In this document: positions 7,583-16,933 of the stretch, one piece after another
Position numbering within the stretch: position 1 is the stretch's first letter
Layout of the letters: each line of letters begins with the position of its first letter
DNA from: CAYZPB01 sp964480445
GTDB taxonomy: Bacteria > Bacillota > Bacilli > Tepidibacillales > Tepidibacillaceae
Direction: 5' to 3'
DNA length: 25,806 bases
Assembly (NCBI GenBank): GCA_964480445.1
Contig: CAYZPB010000009.1
Span: 1-25,806 of the forward strand
The notes under the pieces: generated by a model
Seen by the model: the letters and a program-made list of their open reading frames with translations, nothing else
What the model was told of the DNA's origin: nothing
Database searches by the model: none
Made by a program: the position numbers and the translations under genes

Positions 7583-10426
7583 TTAGTGGCTTATTTTATT
7601 AGCATCTTTTTCTAAAATCTTTTTCAGATAATAACCGGTGTAAGAGTTTTCTGCCAAGGCCACCTGTTCAGGTGTCCCGGCAATAAGTACCTCCCCACCA
7701 CCATCTCCGCCCTCAGGTCCAAGGTCAATAATGTAATCTGCAGTTTTAAGAACATCCAAGTTATGCTCAATGACAACGACAGAATCTCCATTGTCCACTA
7801 ATTGCTGCAGCATCTTAAGTAGACGCGCAACATCATCGGTATGCAGACCAGTAGTCGGTTCATCAAGAATATAGAGTGTCCGTCCAATGCTTCGTTTATA
7901 GAGCTCGGATGCTAACTTTACTCGTTGAGCTTCGCCGCCAGATAATGTCGTTGAGGACTGGCCCAATTTAATATAACCAAGTCCAACATCAACAATCGTC
8001 TGCATTCTCCGTTTAATTTTAGGAATGTTTTGAAAAAACTCTAAAGCATCTTCTACTGTCATATCTAATACATCGGCAATCGTTTTGCCTCTATATTTAA
8101 TATCAAGCGTCTCGCGATTATAACGCGTCCCATTACAGACCTCACAAGCAACATAGATATCTGGCAGGAAGTGCATCTCAATTTTGAGAATTCCATCACC
8201 ACGACAAGTCTCACAACGACCGCCTTTTACATTAAAGCTAAAGCGTCCCTTTTTATAACCACGCACCTTTGCCTCATTCGTCTCGGCAAAAAGTGTCCGT
8301 ATCTCATCAAAAACTTTTGTATAAGTAGCTGGATTAGAGCGTGGAGTTCGACCGATTGGCGCTTGGCTAATCTCAACAACGCGGTCTAGCTTCTCTAAGC
8401 CGATAATTTCATCGTAATCGCCAGCGCGCACACGCGAGCGTTGTAGTTCCCGCGCTAGACCCTTATGCAGCACATGATTAATTAGTGAACTTTTACCAGA
8501 ACCAGAAACACCCGAAACAACGACAAACATTCCTAAGGGTATTTTTACGTCAATATTTTTCAGGTTATTTTCACGCGCACCTTTAATTATTAAGAAATTG
8601 TCGTTAAGTTTGCGGTGCTCATCAGGAATCTTGATGGATTTAGCACCAACCAGATATTGACCGGTTAGACTTTCCGAACAAGCCATAACCTCCTCTGGCG
8701 TACCAAAAGCTACTACCCGCCCACCATGAATGCCTGCCCCTGGTCCAATGTCTAGAATATAGTCAGCACTTAACATAGTTGCCTCATCATGTTCAACAAC
8801 AATTAGTGTGTTGCCAAGGTCACGAAGCCGTTGCATCGTTTTCAGCAACATATCATTATCACGTTGATGCAGACCAACGCTCGGCTCATCAAGCACATAG
8901 AGAACTCCCATTAGGTTCGAGCTAATCTGCGTCGCTAAGCGGGTACGCTGCGCCTCGCCGCCAGATAACGTATAAGCAGCCCGACTTAAATTTAAATAAT
9001 CTAGGCCGACATTTTTCAGAAAGCCCAAACGATCATTAATCTCTTTCAGAATAACATCGGCAATCTGATGATCCTTACTGCTAAGCTTCAGATCGCGAAA
9101 AAATTCTACTGCATCGCCGATTGATAAGCGTGTCACATAATCGATATTACGACCAGAGACCAAAACCGCAAGTATCTCCGGTTTAAGTCGTGCTCCTTTA
9201 CAAGCTGGGCAAGGGGTCTCGCTCATGTAATTTTCAATAAACTCACGAACATAGTCTGAAGCTGTTTCATGATAGCGACGCTCCAGATTAGGAATAACAC
9301 CCTCGAAAACCGGCCGACTTGTACGAGTCGAGCCATAGTCATTGGTAAAGGTAAAACTAATCCGCTCCCCTTTGGCGCCGTAAAGAATTTTTTTTAACTT
9401 AGCTTCGGGAATCTCCGAATAAACTGTATCGAAATCTAGACCAATATACTCGCAGATTCTTTCCAGAAATTGTGGATAATAATTGGATGCGCTACCTGCC
9501 CATGGTTCCAGAGCACCTTCTCGTAAGGTCTTGCTTTTGTCTGGTGCGATTAAATTAACATCAATCTCCATCTTTCTACCGATACCATCGCAGGTAGTAC
9601 AGGCCCCATAAGGACTGTTGAAAGAAAACATGCGGGTAGAAAGTTTATCCATGCTAAAGCCGCAGACTGGGCAAGCTAACTTCTGGCTAAAGAGCAACTC
9701 CTCTTCACCGTCAACAGTTACACGTACTTTATCTTCAGTCAGCGCCAGTGCCGTTTCAAAAGAATCACTTAAGCGCGATTCCAGCTCAGGCTTAATAATA
9801 ACTCGGTCAACAACAACCTCGATTGTATGATTTTTGTTCTTTTCAAGTTTAATTTCCTCGTCTAAATCACGAATCTCACCATTGATCCGTGCACGCACAA
9901 AACCCTTCTTCTTAATATCATCAATTAACTTCAGGTGCTCACCCTTTCGACCCTCAACGATTGGTGCCAAAATCTGAATTCGCGTCTTTTCAGGAAGCTT
10001 CATTACCCGATCAACCATCTGCTCAATCGTCTGTGCTGTAATCTCTACACCATGAGTTGGACAGTGAGGCTTACCAATTCGCGCATATAACAGACGCAGG
10101 AAATCATAAATTTCAGTTATTGTCCCAACCGTGGAACGCGGATTACGATTCGTTGTCCGTTGGTCAATTGAGATTGCTGGTGATAGACCCTCTATTGAGT
10201 CAACATCCGGCTTCTCCATCTGCCCGAGAAACTGCCGCGCATAGGCAGAGAGTGACTCCACATAACGGCGTTGACCTTCTGCGTAAATCGTATCAAAGGC
10301 CAGCGAAGACTTACCCGAACCACTTAGACCCGTAACTACAATTAATTTATCTCGCGGAATCGAGATATCTATGTTTTTCAAATTATGGACACGAGCTCCC
10401 TTAATATCTATACTTTTTTGTGACAT
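7583..10426 (-). CDS. uvrA: Excinuclease ABC subunit A
   Basis: 947-residue DNA-damage sensor of nucleotide excision repair, an ABC-type ATPase that loads UvrB. Seen: first Walker A GLSGSGKSS (33-41), a first zinc module CPVC...CTTC (about 251-278), first ABC signature LSGGEAQRTRLA, second Walker A GVSGSGKSS (about 638-646), second zinc module CETC...CEVC (about 736-765), second signature LSGGEAQRVKLA, and a Walker B ending in LDEPTTGLH. Full length with nothing missing. ATG at 10426 has AGAGGGAG upstream and lies 22 bases past the uvrB stop, so uvrB and uvrA are almost certainly one operon. No LexA/DinR-type box (GAAC-N4-GTTC) was found ahead of the operon. Confidence 0.98.
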   Translation of the reverse strand: MSQKSIDIKGARVHNLKNIDISIPRDKLIVVTGLSGSGKSSLAFDTIYAEGQRRYVESLSAYARQFLGQMEKPDVDSIEGLSPAISIDQRTTNRNPRSTVGTITEIYDFLRLLYARIGKPHCPTHGVEITAQTIEQMVDRVMKLPEKTRIQILAPIVEGRKGEHLKLIDDIKKKGFVRARINGEIRDLDEEIKLEKNKNHTIEVVVDRVIIKPELESRLSDSFETALALTEDKVRVTVDGEEELLFSQKLACPVCGFSMDKLSTRMFSFNSPYGACTTCDGIGRKMEIDVNLIAPDKSKTLREGALEPWAGSASNYYPQFLERICEYIGLDFDTVYSEIPEAKLKKILYGAKGERISFTFTNDYGSTRTSRPVFEGVIPNLERRYHETASDYVREFIENYMSETPCPACKGARLKPEILAVLVSGRNIDYVTRLSIGDAVEFFRDLKLSSKDHQIADVILKEINDRLGFLKNVGLDYLNLSRAAYTLSGGEAQRTRLATQISSNLMGVLYVLDEPSVGLHQRDNDMLLKTMQRLRDLGNTLIVVEHDEATMLSADYILDIGPGAGIHGGRVVAFGTPEEVMACSESLTGQYLVGAKSIKIPDEHRKLNDNFLIIKGARENNLKNIDVKIPLGMFVVVSGVSGSGKSSLINHVLHKGLARELQRSRVRAGDYDEIIGLEKLDRVVEISQAPIGRTPRSNPATYTKVFDEIRTLFAETNEAKVRGYKKGRFSFNVKGGRCETCRGDGILKIEMHFLPDIYVACEVCNGTRYNRETLDIKYRGKTIADVLDMTVEDALEFFQNIPKIKRRMQTIVDVGLGYIKLGQSSTTLSGGEAQRVKLASELYKRSIGRTLYILDEPTTGLHTDDVARLLKMLQQLVDNGDSVVVIEHNLDVLKTADYIIDLGPEGGDGGGEVLIAGTPEQVALAENSYTGYYLKKILEKDANKISH

Positions 10427-10448
10427 ATCTTTCTCCCTCTATTTCTAT

Positions 10449-12422
10449 CTAGTCGACGCTGAGCTCAATCATCAAATCACGCAGCTCAGTCGCCTTCTCA
10501 AAATTTAATTCCTTAGCAGCCTTGCGCATCTCAATCTCAATATTCTCAATCAAGGTTATACGCTCTTGCTTGCTCAGTTTCTTACCAACCTCAAGTTTGT
10601 AACCAAGTTTATCCTCAGCGACACGCACCGCCTCAATCACGTCACTAATTTTCTTGATGATCGTCTGAGGTTCGATGCCGTGCTTTTCATTATATTCCTG
10701 CTGGATCGCTCGACGACGATAGGTCTCGTCAATTGCAATCTGCATTGAATTAGTTGTCCTATTCGCATACATGATAACCTTGCCGTGAACATTTCGTGCT
10801 GCACGTCCAATCGTCTGAATTAAGGAACGTGATGAACGCAAAAACCCTTCCTTGTCAGCATCTAAGATTGCAATTAGCGAAACCTCAGGTAAATCCAATC
10901 CTTCCCGCAAGAGGTTGATCCCAACCAAAACATCGAATTCACCTAGCCGCAGGTCGCGAATGATTTCCACACGCTCAAGTGTCTTAATGTCAGAGTGTAG
11001 GTACTTTACCTTAATACCGATCTCTTTTAGATAATCGGTCAGGTCCTCAGACATTTTCTTAGTCAGCGTGGTTATTAGCACTCGTTCTTTCGCTTTTGTA
11101 CGCAAATTAATCTCGGCAAGCAGGTCATCAATCTGACCCTTAGATGGCCGAACTTCAAGCTCCGGATCAAGTAATCCTGTCGGCCTAATAATCTGCTCAA
11201 CTACTGTGTCCGCTAGTTCTAACTCATAGTCACCCGGCGTTGCCGACAGATATATCGCCTGATCGATTCGCTCCGTAAACTCATCAAAATGCAGTGGTCG
11301 ATTATCCATCGCTGATGGTAGGCGGAAACCATGACTCACGAGAACCCTTTTGCGCGCCTGGTCACCATTATACATACCACGAATCTGCGGTAAAGTAACG
11401 TGCGATTCATCGATTAAAAGTAAAAAATCATCTGGAAAGTAATCAATTAAAGTGTGTGGGGTAGATCCAGGAGGCCGATTCTCGATGTGACGTGAATAGT
11501 TCTCAATCCCCGAACAAAAGCCAATCTCTTGCATCATTTCAAGATCATAGCGTGTTCGTTGCTCTAGTCTTTGTGCCTCCAACAATTTATTGTTATCGCG
11601 TAAGTAAGCTAACTGTTCCTCCAGCTCAGCCTCAATATCGCGGACCGCTCGTCGCAGATTGTCCCCAGTTGTAACATAGTGAGATGCTGGAAAGATTGCT
11701 ATATGCTCACGATCACCGATTACTTCCCCAGTCAAGACATCAATCTCACGAATTCGTTCAATCTCGTCACCAAAAAATTCGACACGTACAGCCTGTTCAC
11801 TTCGTGACGCCGGAAAAATCTCAACAACATCACCATTGACACGAAAAGTTCCTCTAACAAAATTAAAGTCATTGCGTTGGTACTGAATATCGACCAGCTT
11901 GCGTAAAACTTGATTTCGCTCGCGCTCCATACCAACACGTAATGAAAGAACCAATTCCTTGTATTCCATTGGTGACCCTAAACCATAAATACTGGATACA
12001 CTTGATACGATTATAACGTCATTACGCTCAATAAGTGCACTTGTGGCAGAATGTCGCAGCTTATCAATCTCATCATTAATCTGCGCATCCTTTTCAATAT
12101 AGGTATCAGTATGCGGTATATAAGCCTCAGGCTGATAGTAATCATAATAGCTGACAAAATATTCGACCGCATTGTTCGGAAAAAAACTTTTGAACTCACT
12201 TGTAAGTTGCGCCGCTAAGGTCTTGTTATGAGCGATTACCAGTGTCGGTCGGTTTATTTGTTCTATAATATTCGCTGCCGTATAGGTCTTCCCGGTTCCA
12301 GTTGCACCTAATAGCACCTGATTTTTTTCACCATTTAAAATGCCTTGAACCAGCCGCTCAATCGCTTGTGGCTGGTCTCCTTGTGGCGTAAAACTTGATT
12401 CTAATTTAAAACGAGCACTCAT
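10449..12422 (-). CDS. uvrB: Excinuclease ABC subunit B
   Basis: 657-residue helicase-like subunit of nucleotide excision repair that verifies damage and recruits UvrC. Seen: Walker A GATGTGKT (39-46), the beta-hairpin region YYDYYQPEAYIP used to clamp DNA, the helicase motif LLIDESHVTLPQ, the QTIGRAARN motif near residue 540, and a C-terminal UVR domain (about 620-655, NFEKATELRDLM) that binds UvrC. Start ATG at 12422 overlaps the ctpA stop as ATGA, indicating translational coupling. uvrA follows; uvrC is not in this window. Confidence 0.98.
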   Translation of the reverse strand: MSARFKLESSFTPQGDQPQAIERLVQGILNGEKNQVLLGATGTGKTYTAANIIEQINRPTLVIAHNKTLAAQLTSEFKSFFPNNAVEYFVSYYDYYQPEAYIPHTDTYIEKDAQINDEIDKLRHSATSALIERNDVIIVSSVSSIYGLGSPMEYKELVLSLRVGMERERNQVLRKLVDIQYQRNDFNFVRGTFRVNGDVVEIFPASRSEQAVRVEFFGDEIERIREIDVLTGEVIGDREHIAIFPASHYVTTGDNLRRAVRDIEAELEEQLAYLRDNNKLLEAQRLEQRTRYDLEMMQEIGFCSGIENYSRHIENRPPGSTPHTLIDYFPDDFLLLIDESHVTLPQIRGMYNGDQARKRVLVSHGFRLPSAMDNRPLHFDEFTERIDQAIYLSATPGDYELELADTVVEQIIRPTGLLDPELEVRPSKGQIDDLLAEINLRTKAKERVLITTLTKKMSEDLTDYLKEIGIKVKYLHSDIKTLERVEIIRDLRLGEFDVLVGINLLREGLDLPEVSLIAILDADKEGFLRSSRSLIQTIGRAARNVHGKVIMYANRTTNSMQIAIDETYRRRAIQQEYNEKHGIEPQTIIKKISDVIEAVRVAEDKLGYKLEVGKKLSKQERITLIENIEIEMRKAAKELNFEKATELRDLMIELSVD

Positions 12423-13870
12423 TCAATCAACCCCTCTAGCACCTCAATTGCTTTTTGTAATTGCAAGTCATTTTGCGGGTCTCTAATTTCATCTATTATA
12501 CGTGACTGCAATCTTTCTGCCGTCCGCTTATCAACAATACCTGTCTGGTCTAGGTGCTCATCAGCTTGGAAACGTTTTAAAAGTTTCTCCGTCTCACGAT
12601 CAAAGTAGCCATCCTCACGTATTAAAGCGTTATCTTCTCCATAGAGGCCATTTAGAATTAACTGCAGGTTAGCTACCATGGCACTATTATCGTTATAGCC
12701 CAGGTTGGCATCATTCGGAATAACCGCACTCGCAAAATACCGCGGGTTTTCCACAGTGTAATCTGGTTCAACGCCGACACCATCAATTTCCTTACTGTTT
12801 GGTGTTAGCCATTTTGCAGTGGTCAGCTTAACAGTTCCGCCGTTATCTAAACCATATGTGTTTTGTACGGTTCCTTTACCAAAAGTTGTAGTGCCAACCA
12901 ACGGATAGCCGCCCGACTCCTGCAAGGCACTGGCCAAAATTTCGGAAGCACTAGCCGAAGACTCATTTACTAAGAGTGTAATTGGATATTTAGCGGCCCC
13001 CATTTTTGAGTAATAAACATCCTCGGTCAACTTATCAGCGACTCTAACAACAACTTGCTTATCAGGGACTGTCAAATTTGCTATGTTAAGAACGCTCTGT
13101 AGATAGCCCCCTGGGTTGCCGCGAACATCGATAATTAATCCCTTGATGCCTCTTTTTTCTAAATCATTTAAAGCTTTACGAAAATCTTCATAGGTCTTCT
13201 CAGCAAAATTAGTAATTTCAATATAACCAAGCAAGCCCTGGTCACTCTCTATTGTTTCGGAATAAATTGTAATATTCGAAATTTTATCACGAATAATCGA
13301 AATCGTAATCACATCGTTAATTGCTGGCCGATAGATTTCTAGCAAGGCTTCTGATCCTTTTGGTCCCTTGATTTTGTTAACTGCCTCGTACAAGGTCATC
13401 TCCTCTAAGGATTCACCATTGACTGACAAAATCTGATCACGGGCCAGCAGTCCAGCTTTTTCCGACGGACTACCTTTAATTGGTGCTACTACAGTCACCT
13501 TCCCATTTTCTAAAGTCACCTCTGCACCAATGCCATCAAAAGATTCGTCTAAGCTTTTCTCAAACTCCTCTGTTTCTTCAGGATCCATATAGTAGGAATG
13601 TCGATCATTAAGTGCACTGAACATTCCGCGAATCGCACCTTCAATAATTTCATCCTTATCGCCGACACCAACATAGTGTCCACGAATAATATTATATATT
13701 TCATCAAGCTGAGAGAAATCCGTCGCTTCGTTAACGAGTCCCCCATCTCCCTCAGTTACAAGCGGCAAGGGACTAGCCTGCTCGTTACTCACAAATACCA
13801 TCACAGCATAGCCACTTATAAACATTACAACAATTATTAACAATATAATCTGTGATTTCCGTAAATACAA
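12419..13870 (-). CDS. ctpA: Carboxyl-terminal processing protease, S41 family, with peptidoglycan-binding domain
   Basis: 483-residue membrane-anchored serine protease resembling CtpA/CtpB. Order: an N-terminal transmembrane anchor (about 7-28), a PDZ domain (about 115-185, including SPSEKAGLLARDQILSVNG), the S41 core with VRGNPGGYLQ (249-258), the nucleophile in SSASASE (S307) and the general base in TFGKGT (K332). The 25-residue Ser-Lys spacing is as in E. coli Tsp. A C-terminal peptidoglycan-binding type-1 domain spans about 398-456. The start is TTG at 13870 behind GAGAGGGTG; no good ATG start precedes the anchor. It follows the ftsE-ftsX-M23 cluster and overlaps uvrB. Substrates unknown; cell-wall or signalling proteins outside the membrane are likely. 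Confidence 0.94.
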   Translation of the reverse strand: MYLRKSQIILLIIVVMFISGYAVMVFVSNEQASPLPLVTEGDGGLVNEATDFSQLDEIYNIIRGHYVGVGDKDEIIEGAIRGMFSALNDRHSYYMDPEETEEFEKSLDESFDGIGAEVTLENGKVTVVAPIKGSPSEKAGLLARDQILSVNGESLEEMTLYEAVNKIKGPKGSEALLEIYRPAINDVITISIIRDKISNITIYSETIESDQGLLGYIEITNFAEKTYEDFRKALNDLEKRGIKGLIIDVRGNPGGYLQSVLNIANLTVPDKQVVVRVADKLTEDVYYSKMGAAKYPITLLVNESSASASEILASALQESGGYPLVGTTTFGKGTVQNTYGLDNGGTVKLTTAKWLTPNSKEIDGVGVEPDYTVENPRYFASAVIPNDANLGYNDNSAMVANLQLILNGLYGEDNALIREDGYFDRETEKLLKRFQADEHLDQTGIVDKRTAERLQSRIIDEIRDPQNDLQLQKAIEVLEGLIE

Positions 13871-13945
13871 TTGACTTACACCCTCTCTGCTTGACTGATA
13901 AATTTCCGTTCCACATGTATGATAAATGTAGAGAACGCTCTTGCT

Positions 13946-13974
13946 AGTATATCGCTTTAAACTTATCTAGTAAA
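13946..13974 (-). promoter_or_regulatory. SigA-type promoter of ctpA-uvrB-uvrA
   Basis: On the minus strand TTTACT (complement of 13969-13974) and TATACT (complement of 13946-13951) are separated by exactly 17 bases. They lie just after the terminator that follows the M23 gene, giving a leader of about 70 bases to the ctpA TTG start. No SOS-type operator overlaps it. Confidence 0.65.
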
Positions 13975-13975
13975 C

Positions 13976-14003
13976 AAAAAACGGCATTTTAAGATGCCGT
14001 TTT
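13976..14003 (-). terminator. Rho-independent terminator after the M23 peptidase gene
   Basis: A perfect ten-base stem AAAACGGCAT / ATGCCGTTTT with a six-base loop, flanked by A and T runs, so it could act in both directions. On the minus strand it lies about 30 bases past the M23 stop and directly before the ctpA promoter, marking the end of the ftsE-ftsX-M23 transcript. Confidence 0.85.
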
Positions 14004-14031
14004 ACTAGTTACACAATTTACACAATGTTTT

Positions 14032-15246
14032 TTATGGTCTTGTTAAATATGTCCACGGACTAACCGCTTTGCCATTATCCCGCACTTCAAAATGTAGATG
14101 TGGACCAGTTGAACGTCCAGTCGAGCCTACCTCAGCGATTTTATCGCCACGAGCGACTGTCTGTCCTACCTTAACCATCAGACCACCATTACGAATATGT
14201 CCATAGAGCGTCCAGATATCACTACCATGGTCAATCATTACCGTATTACCATAACCCGACACATAGGAGGAGAGTATTACAACGCCATCTGCCGCTGCAA
14301 CAATATCGGCACCCATTAGACTTTTGCCACCACTTGACGGCCGACCAATATCGATACCAGAGTGGCCAACTCTTACACCAGTAAATGGATCCGTGCGCAG
14401 ACCATAATCTGAGGTAATTCTCGTGCTTTCCGGTACCGGCCAAACAAACTTACCACCACCAAATTGTAATTGTCGCTTCTCATTAATTAGCTTTGACTGC
14501 GCCGCAGCAAGTGCCATAATCACCTTTTCTTCTTCTGCGTTGGCACCATTTAACTGCTCGGCCTTAATATCTAATTCTGACATTTGATAATTGCGCTTCT
14601 CTTCTTTCGCACGTAAGTCTGATCTTAGCTGTTCAGTCTCTGTGAAAAGTTCCTCAAGGCTAGCCAGATATGTATCAATCTGCTCCTTGCGATCAGCGAT
14701 AATATCCTTATCGCGGATATTATCATCAAGGATCGTTTTATCTTGTTCAACAATTTTTTTCATTGTGTTAAAACGCATTACAAAATCCTTAAAACTAGTC
14801 GCATTAAATAAGAGCTCGATATAGCCAACTGAGCCGTTTTTATACATTAGTCGCACTCGCGTTTTTAGTAGCTCGTCACGTTCTGCAACTCGTTCCTCAG
14901 CTTCCTCTAATTCATTCGCTGCTTTTTTGGCATCAACGGTCGTGTCCGACACCTTCTTCTCAAGTGCAAACAGTTGATTTTCTGCAGCAGTAATTTCTTT
15001 ATTAATTAACTCAAGATCCTTGCGAATTTGACTCTGTTCTCTTTTAACACCAGAAATTTCATTTTTTATTTCCTGCTGTGCTTTCTGTGCAGCCTCTTTC
15101 TGTGCCTGCAGTTCTTGAATTTCCTTGTCTAACTGTTCCCATTTAGCGGAGTCCTCAGCAAAAACTGTTGCCGGTGATAGCGGCAATACAAAAGCAACTA
15201 CCAGTAGAAAAATTACCAGAACATATGTAAATCTTTTAATTCGCAT
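14032..15246 (-). CDS. Secreted coiled-coil murein hydrolase, M23 peptidase family (EnvC/CwlO-position)
   Basis: 404 residues. A signal peptide ends about residue 30 (VFA/ED), a long coiled coil rich in Glu, Lys and Gln spans about 33-250, and a LytM/M23 domain fills 270-404. Zinc and catalytic residues are all present: H295 and D299 in HSGID, H350 in YGHI, and H383/H385 in HLHFE. It is therefore predicted to be an active peptidoglycan endopeptidase, unlike E. coli EnvC whose LytM domain is catalytically dead. It directly follows ftsX. In many bacteria FtsEX activates a coiled-coil partner across the membrane (EnvC, PcsB, CwlO), so this is the likely partner. ATG at 15246 has AGGAG about nine bases ahead. 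Confidence 0.93.
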   Translation of the reverse strand: MRIKRFTYVLVIFLLVVAFVLPLSPATVFAEDSAKWEQLDKEIQELQAQKEAAQKAQQEIKNEISGVKREQSQIRKDLELINKEITAAENQLFALEKKVSDTTVDAKKAANELEEAEERVAERDELLKTRVRLMYKNGSVGYIELLFNATSFKDFVMRFNTMKKIVEQDKTILDDNIRDKDIIADRKEQIDTYLASLEELFTETEQLRSDLRAKEEKRNYQMSELDIKAEQLNGANAEEEKVIMALAAAQSKLINEKRQLQFGGGKFVWPVPESTRITSDYGLRTDPFTGVRVGHSGIDIGRPSSGGKSLMGADIVAAADGVVILSSYVSGYGNTVMIDHGSDIWTLYGHIRNGGLMVKVGQTVARGDKIAEVGSTGRSTGPHLHFEVRDNGKAVSPWTYLTRP

Positions 15247-15274
15247 TGCGATCCGCTCCTATCTGTACACAATT

Positions 15275-16168
15275 TTAAATCTTCAAAAACCGTCTTACTG
15301 ATATTAAACTTCCCCAAACTCCAATAAAGACACCAATACCTAAGAGTACCAAACCTACCTGTAAAGCTAATGGATAAAAGGGTAGTAAATTAATAAATAG
15401 CAATGATAAATCCAAACTCATTCGTGCCAATAGTAGATAGTAGCCAACCAAGATTAAAATGATCGGAAGAATTGCACCAAACACTCCTAGTAAAAGCCCC
15501 TCGATAAAGAAAGGCCAGCGTATGTATGAATTCGTTGCACCTACAAGCTTTTGTAGCTCAATCTCTCTACTTCTTGTGTTGATAGTGAGCTTGATCGTAT
15601 TAGAGATTAAATACATGGCCGTAATTGCAAGTCCAATAATAAAAACAATACCAATGTTGCGAACCCAAGTCGTAATTGTAAAAAGCTTATCGACATAACC
15701 TTTACCGTAGTCTACCTCATATACATTGGCGATACCGCTGATTTGATCAGCAACTTCTTTGGTATTTTGCGGGTTAGTAACCTTAACAGTAAACATATCG
15801 TAAAGCGGATTTTCATCTTCTAGGCCCTCAAGCAGATAGCCTTGTTCACCCATCCGTTCCTTTAAATCTGCAAGTCCATCTTCCTTAGAAACAAAAACTA
15901 CGCTTTCGATGCCCGAGATAGCACCAATCGTGTTCGCAATGTCCGAGATGCTTTGATCATCAGCCTCAGGCTCAATTTCGACTATTATTTCTACCTCTTC
16001 CTCAATCTCACCTGCGATATAGTCGATATTCATCGCCAGCACCAAAACAACACCTAAAATTAGTAGTGTTAGTGATACGGCGCTAATCGCCGAAAAAGTC
16101 ATTGAACCATTTCTCCGCATATTTCTTACGCCATCTCGCAAATGGCGTTTAAATGTTATACTACGCAT
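15275..16168 (-). CDS. ftsX: FtsX, membrane subunit of the FtsEX transducer
   Basis: 297 residues with four membrane spans: one after the short cytoplasmic N-terminus (around SAISAVSLTLLILGVVLVL), a large extracytoplasmic loop (about 50-160) containing the EIEEEVEIIVEIEPEADD segment, and three spans in the C-terminal half. FtsX passes ATP hydrolysis by FtsE to outside murein hydrolases. The frame is open to 16201, but ATG at 16168 is favoured: AAGGCGG lies eight bases upstream, and family members begin close to the RxxxxxLRDGxRNxRRN segment. It overlaps the ftsE stop by eight bases. Downstream comes the secreted M23 peptidase that is its probable partner. Confidence 0.95.
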   Translation of the reverse strand: MRSITFKRHLRDGVRNMRRNGSMTFSAISAVSLTLLILGVVLVLAMNIDYIAGEIEEEVEIIVEIEPEADDQSISDIANTIGAISGIESVVFVSKEDGLADLKERMGEQGYLLEGLEDENPLYDMFTVKVTNPQNTKEVADQISGIANVYEVDYGKGYVDKLFTITTWVRNIGIVFIIGLAITAMYLISNTIKLTINTRSREIELQKLVGATNSYIRWPFFIEGLLLGVFGAILPIILILVGYYLLLARMSLDLSLLFINLLPFYPLALQVGLVLLGIGVFIGVWGSLISVRRFLKI

Positions 16169-16844
16169 GTTCATAGCCGCCTTGTATTTCATCACGCACA
16201 ACTTGTCCGTGATCGATTTCTATTACTCTTTTCTTCATTCGATTAACAATTTCTTTATTATGAGTTGCCATTACAACTGTCGTACCTGCAAGATTGATTC
16301 TTTCTAATACATTCATAATCTCCCAGGCATTTAGTGGATCAAGGTTACCTGTGGGCTCATCGGCAATTAGAAGAGCGGGCTGATTAATCAGTGCTCGGGC
16401 TATTACAACACGTTGCTGCTCACCACCAGATAACTGGTTAGGAAAAGCGTCCTTCTTCTCTCGCAGCCCGACCATATTTAATATGGCTGGCACTTCTTTA
16501 TCAATTTCTTCCTTTGTCTTTGCCAGAACCTCCATTGCAAAAGCAATATTCTCAGCAACAGTTAAAGTTGGCAACAAGCGATAATCCTGAAAGACAATCC
16601 CCAAGCCACGACGTAACTCAGCAACCTTTTTGCTTTTTAGTCGTTCCAAGTTGATACCATTAACGAATACTTGTCCTTTAGTCGGCCGTTCCTCACGATA
16701 AATTAACTTAATAAATGTAGATTTTCCAGCACCACTTGGTCCGACAATATAAACAAAGTCACCACGCTTAATATTTATATTAAAACCGTTAAGTGCAATT
16801 ACACCATTGGGATATCGTTTCCAAACACCATACATTCTTATCAA
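16161..16844 (-). CDS. ftsE: FtsE, ATP-binding subunit of the FtsEX transducer
   Basis: 227-residue ABC ATPase of the division and cell-wall transducer FtsEX. Seen: Walker A GPSGAGKST (35-43), the Q-loop FQDYRLLPTLTVAEN (with Q86), signature LSGGEQQRV (138-146), Walker B ending ADEPTGNLD (161-169) and switch histidine H195. The start is TTG at 16844: GGGGAG lies seven bases ahead, while the in-frame ATG at 16835 would be 16 bases from it, and the family consensus begins with MI followed a few residues later by KxYPNG. ftsX overlaps its 3' end. The 89 bases up to bioY contain an AT-rich stretch but no promoter I would call. Confidence 0.96.
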   Translation of the reverse strand: MIRMYGVWKRYPNGVIALNGFNINIKRGDFVYIVGPSGAGKSTFIKLIYREERPTKGQVFVNGINLERLKSKKVAELRRGLGIVFQDYRLLPTLTVAENIAFAMEVLAKTKEEIDKEVPAILNMVGLREKKDAFPNQLSGGEQQRVVIARALINQPALLIADEPTGNLDPLNAWEIMNVLERINLAGTTVVMATHNKEIVNRMKKRVIEIDHGQVVRDEIQGGYEHA

Positions 16845-16933
16845 CTAATCACTCCCCATCGCTGCACCCAGATTTTATACTTAATCTAAGTTTACTATTC
16901 ACTTAGCAGAAGCGCAACCACCTAAGCGTTCAT

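Noticed and set aside
13871..13975. SOS (LexA/DinR) box for the uvr genes
   Set aside because: GTTC and GAAC words are present but not in GAAC-N4-GTTC order or spacing.
16845..16933. TTGCGC-N17-TAAACT and nearby TATAAA as an ftsE promoter
   Set aside because: Each candidate matches the consensus too poorly in an AT-rich gap; kept out of the feature list.
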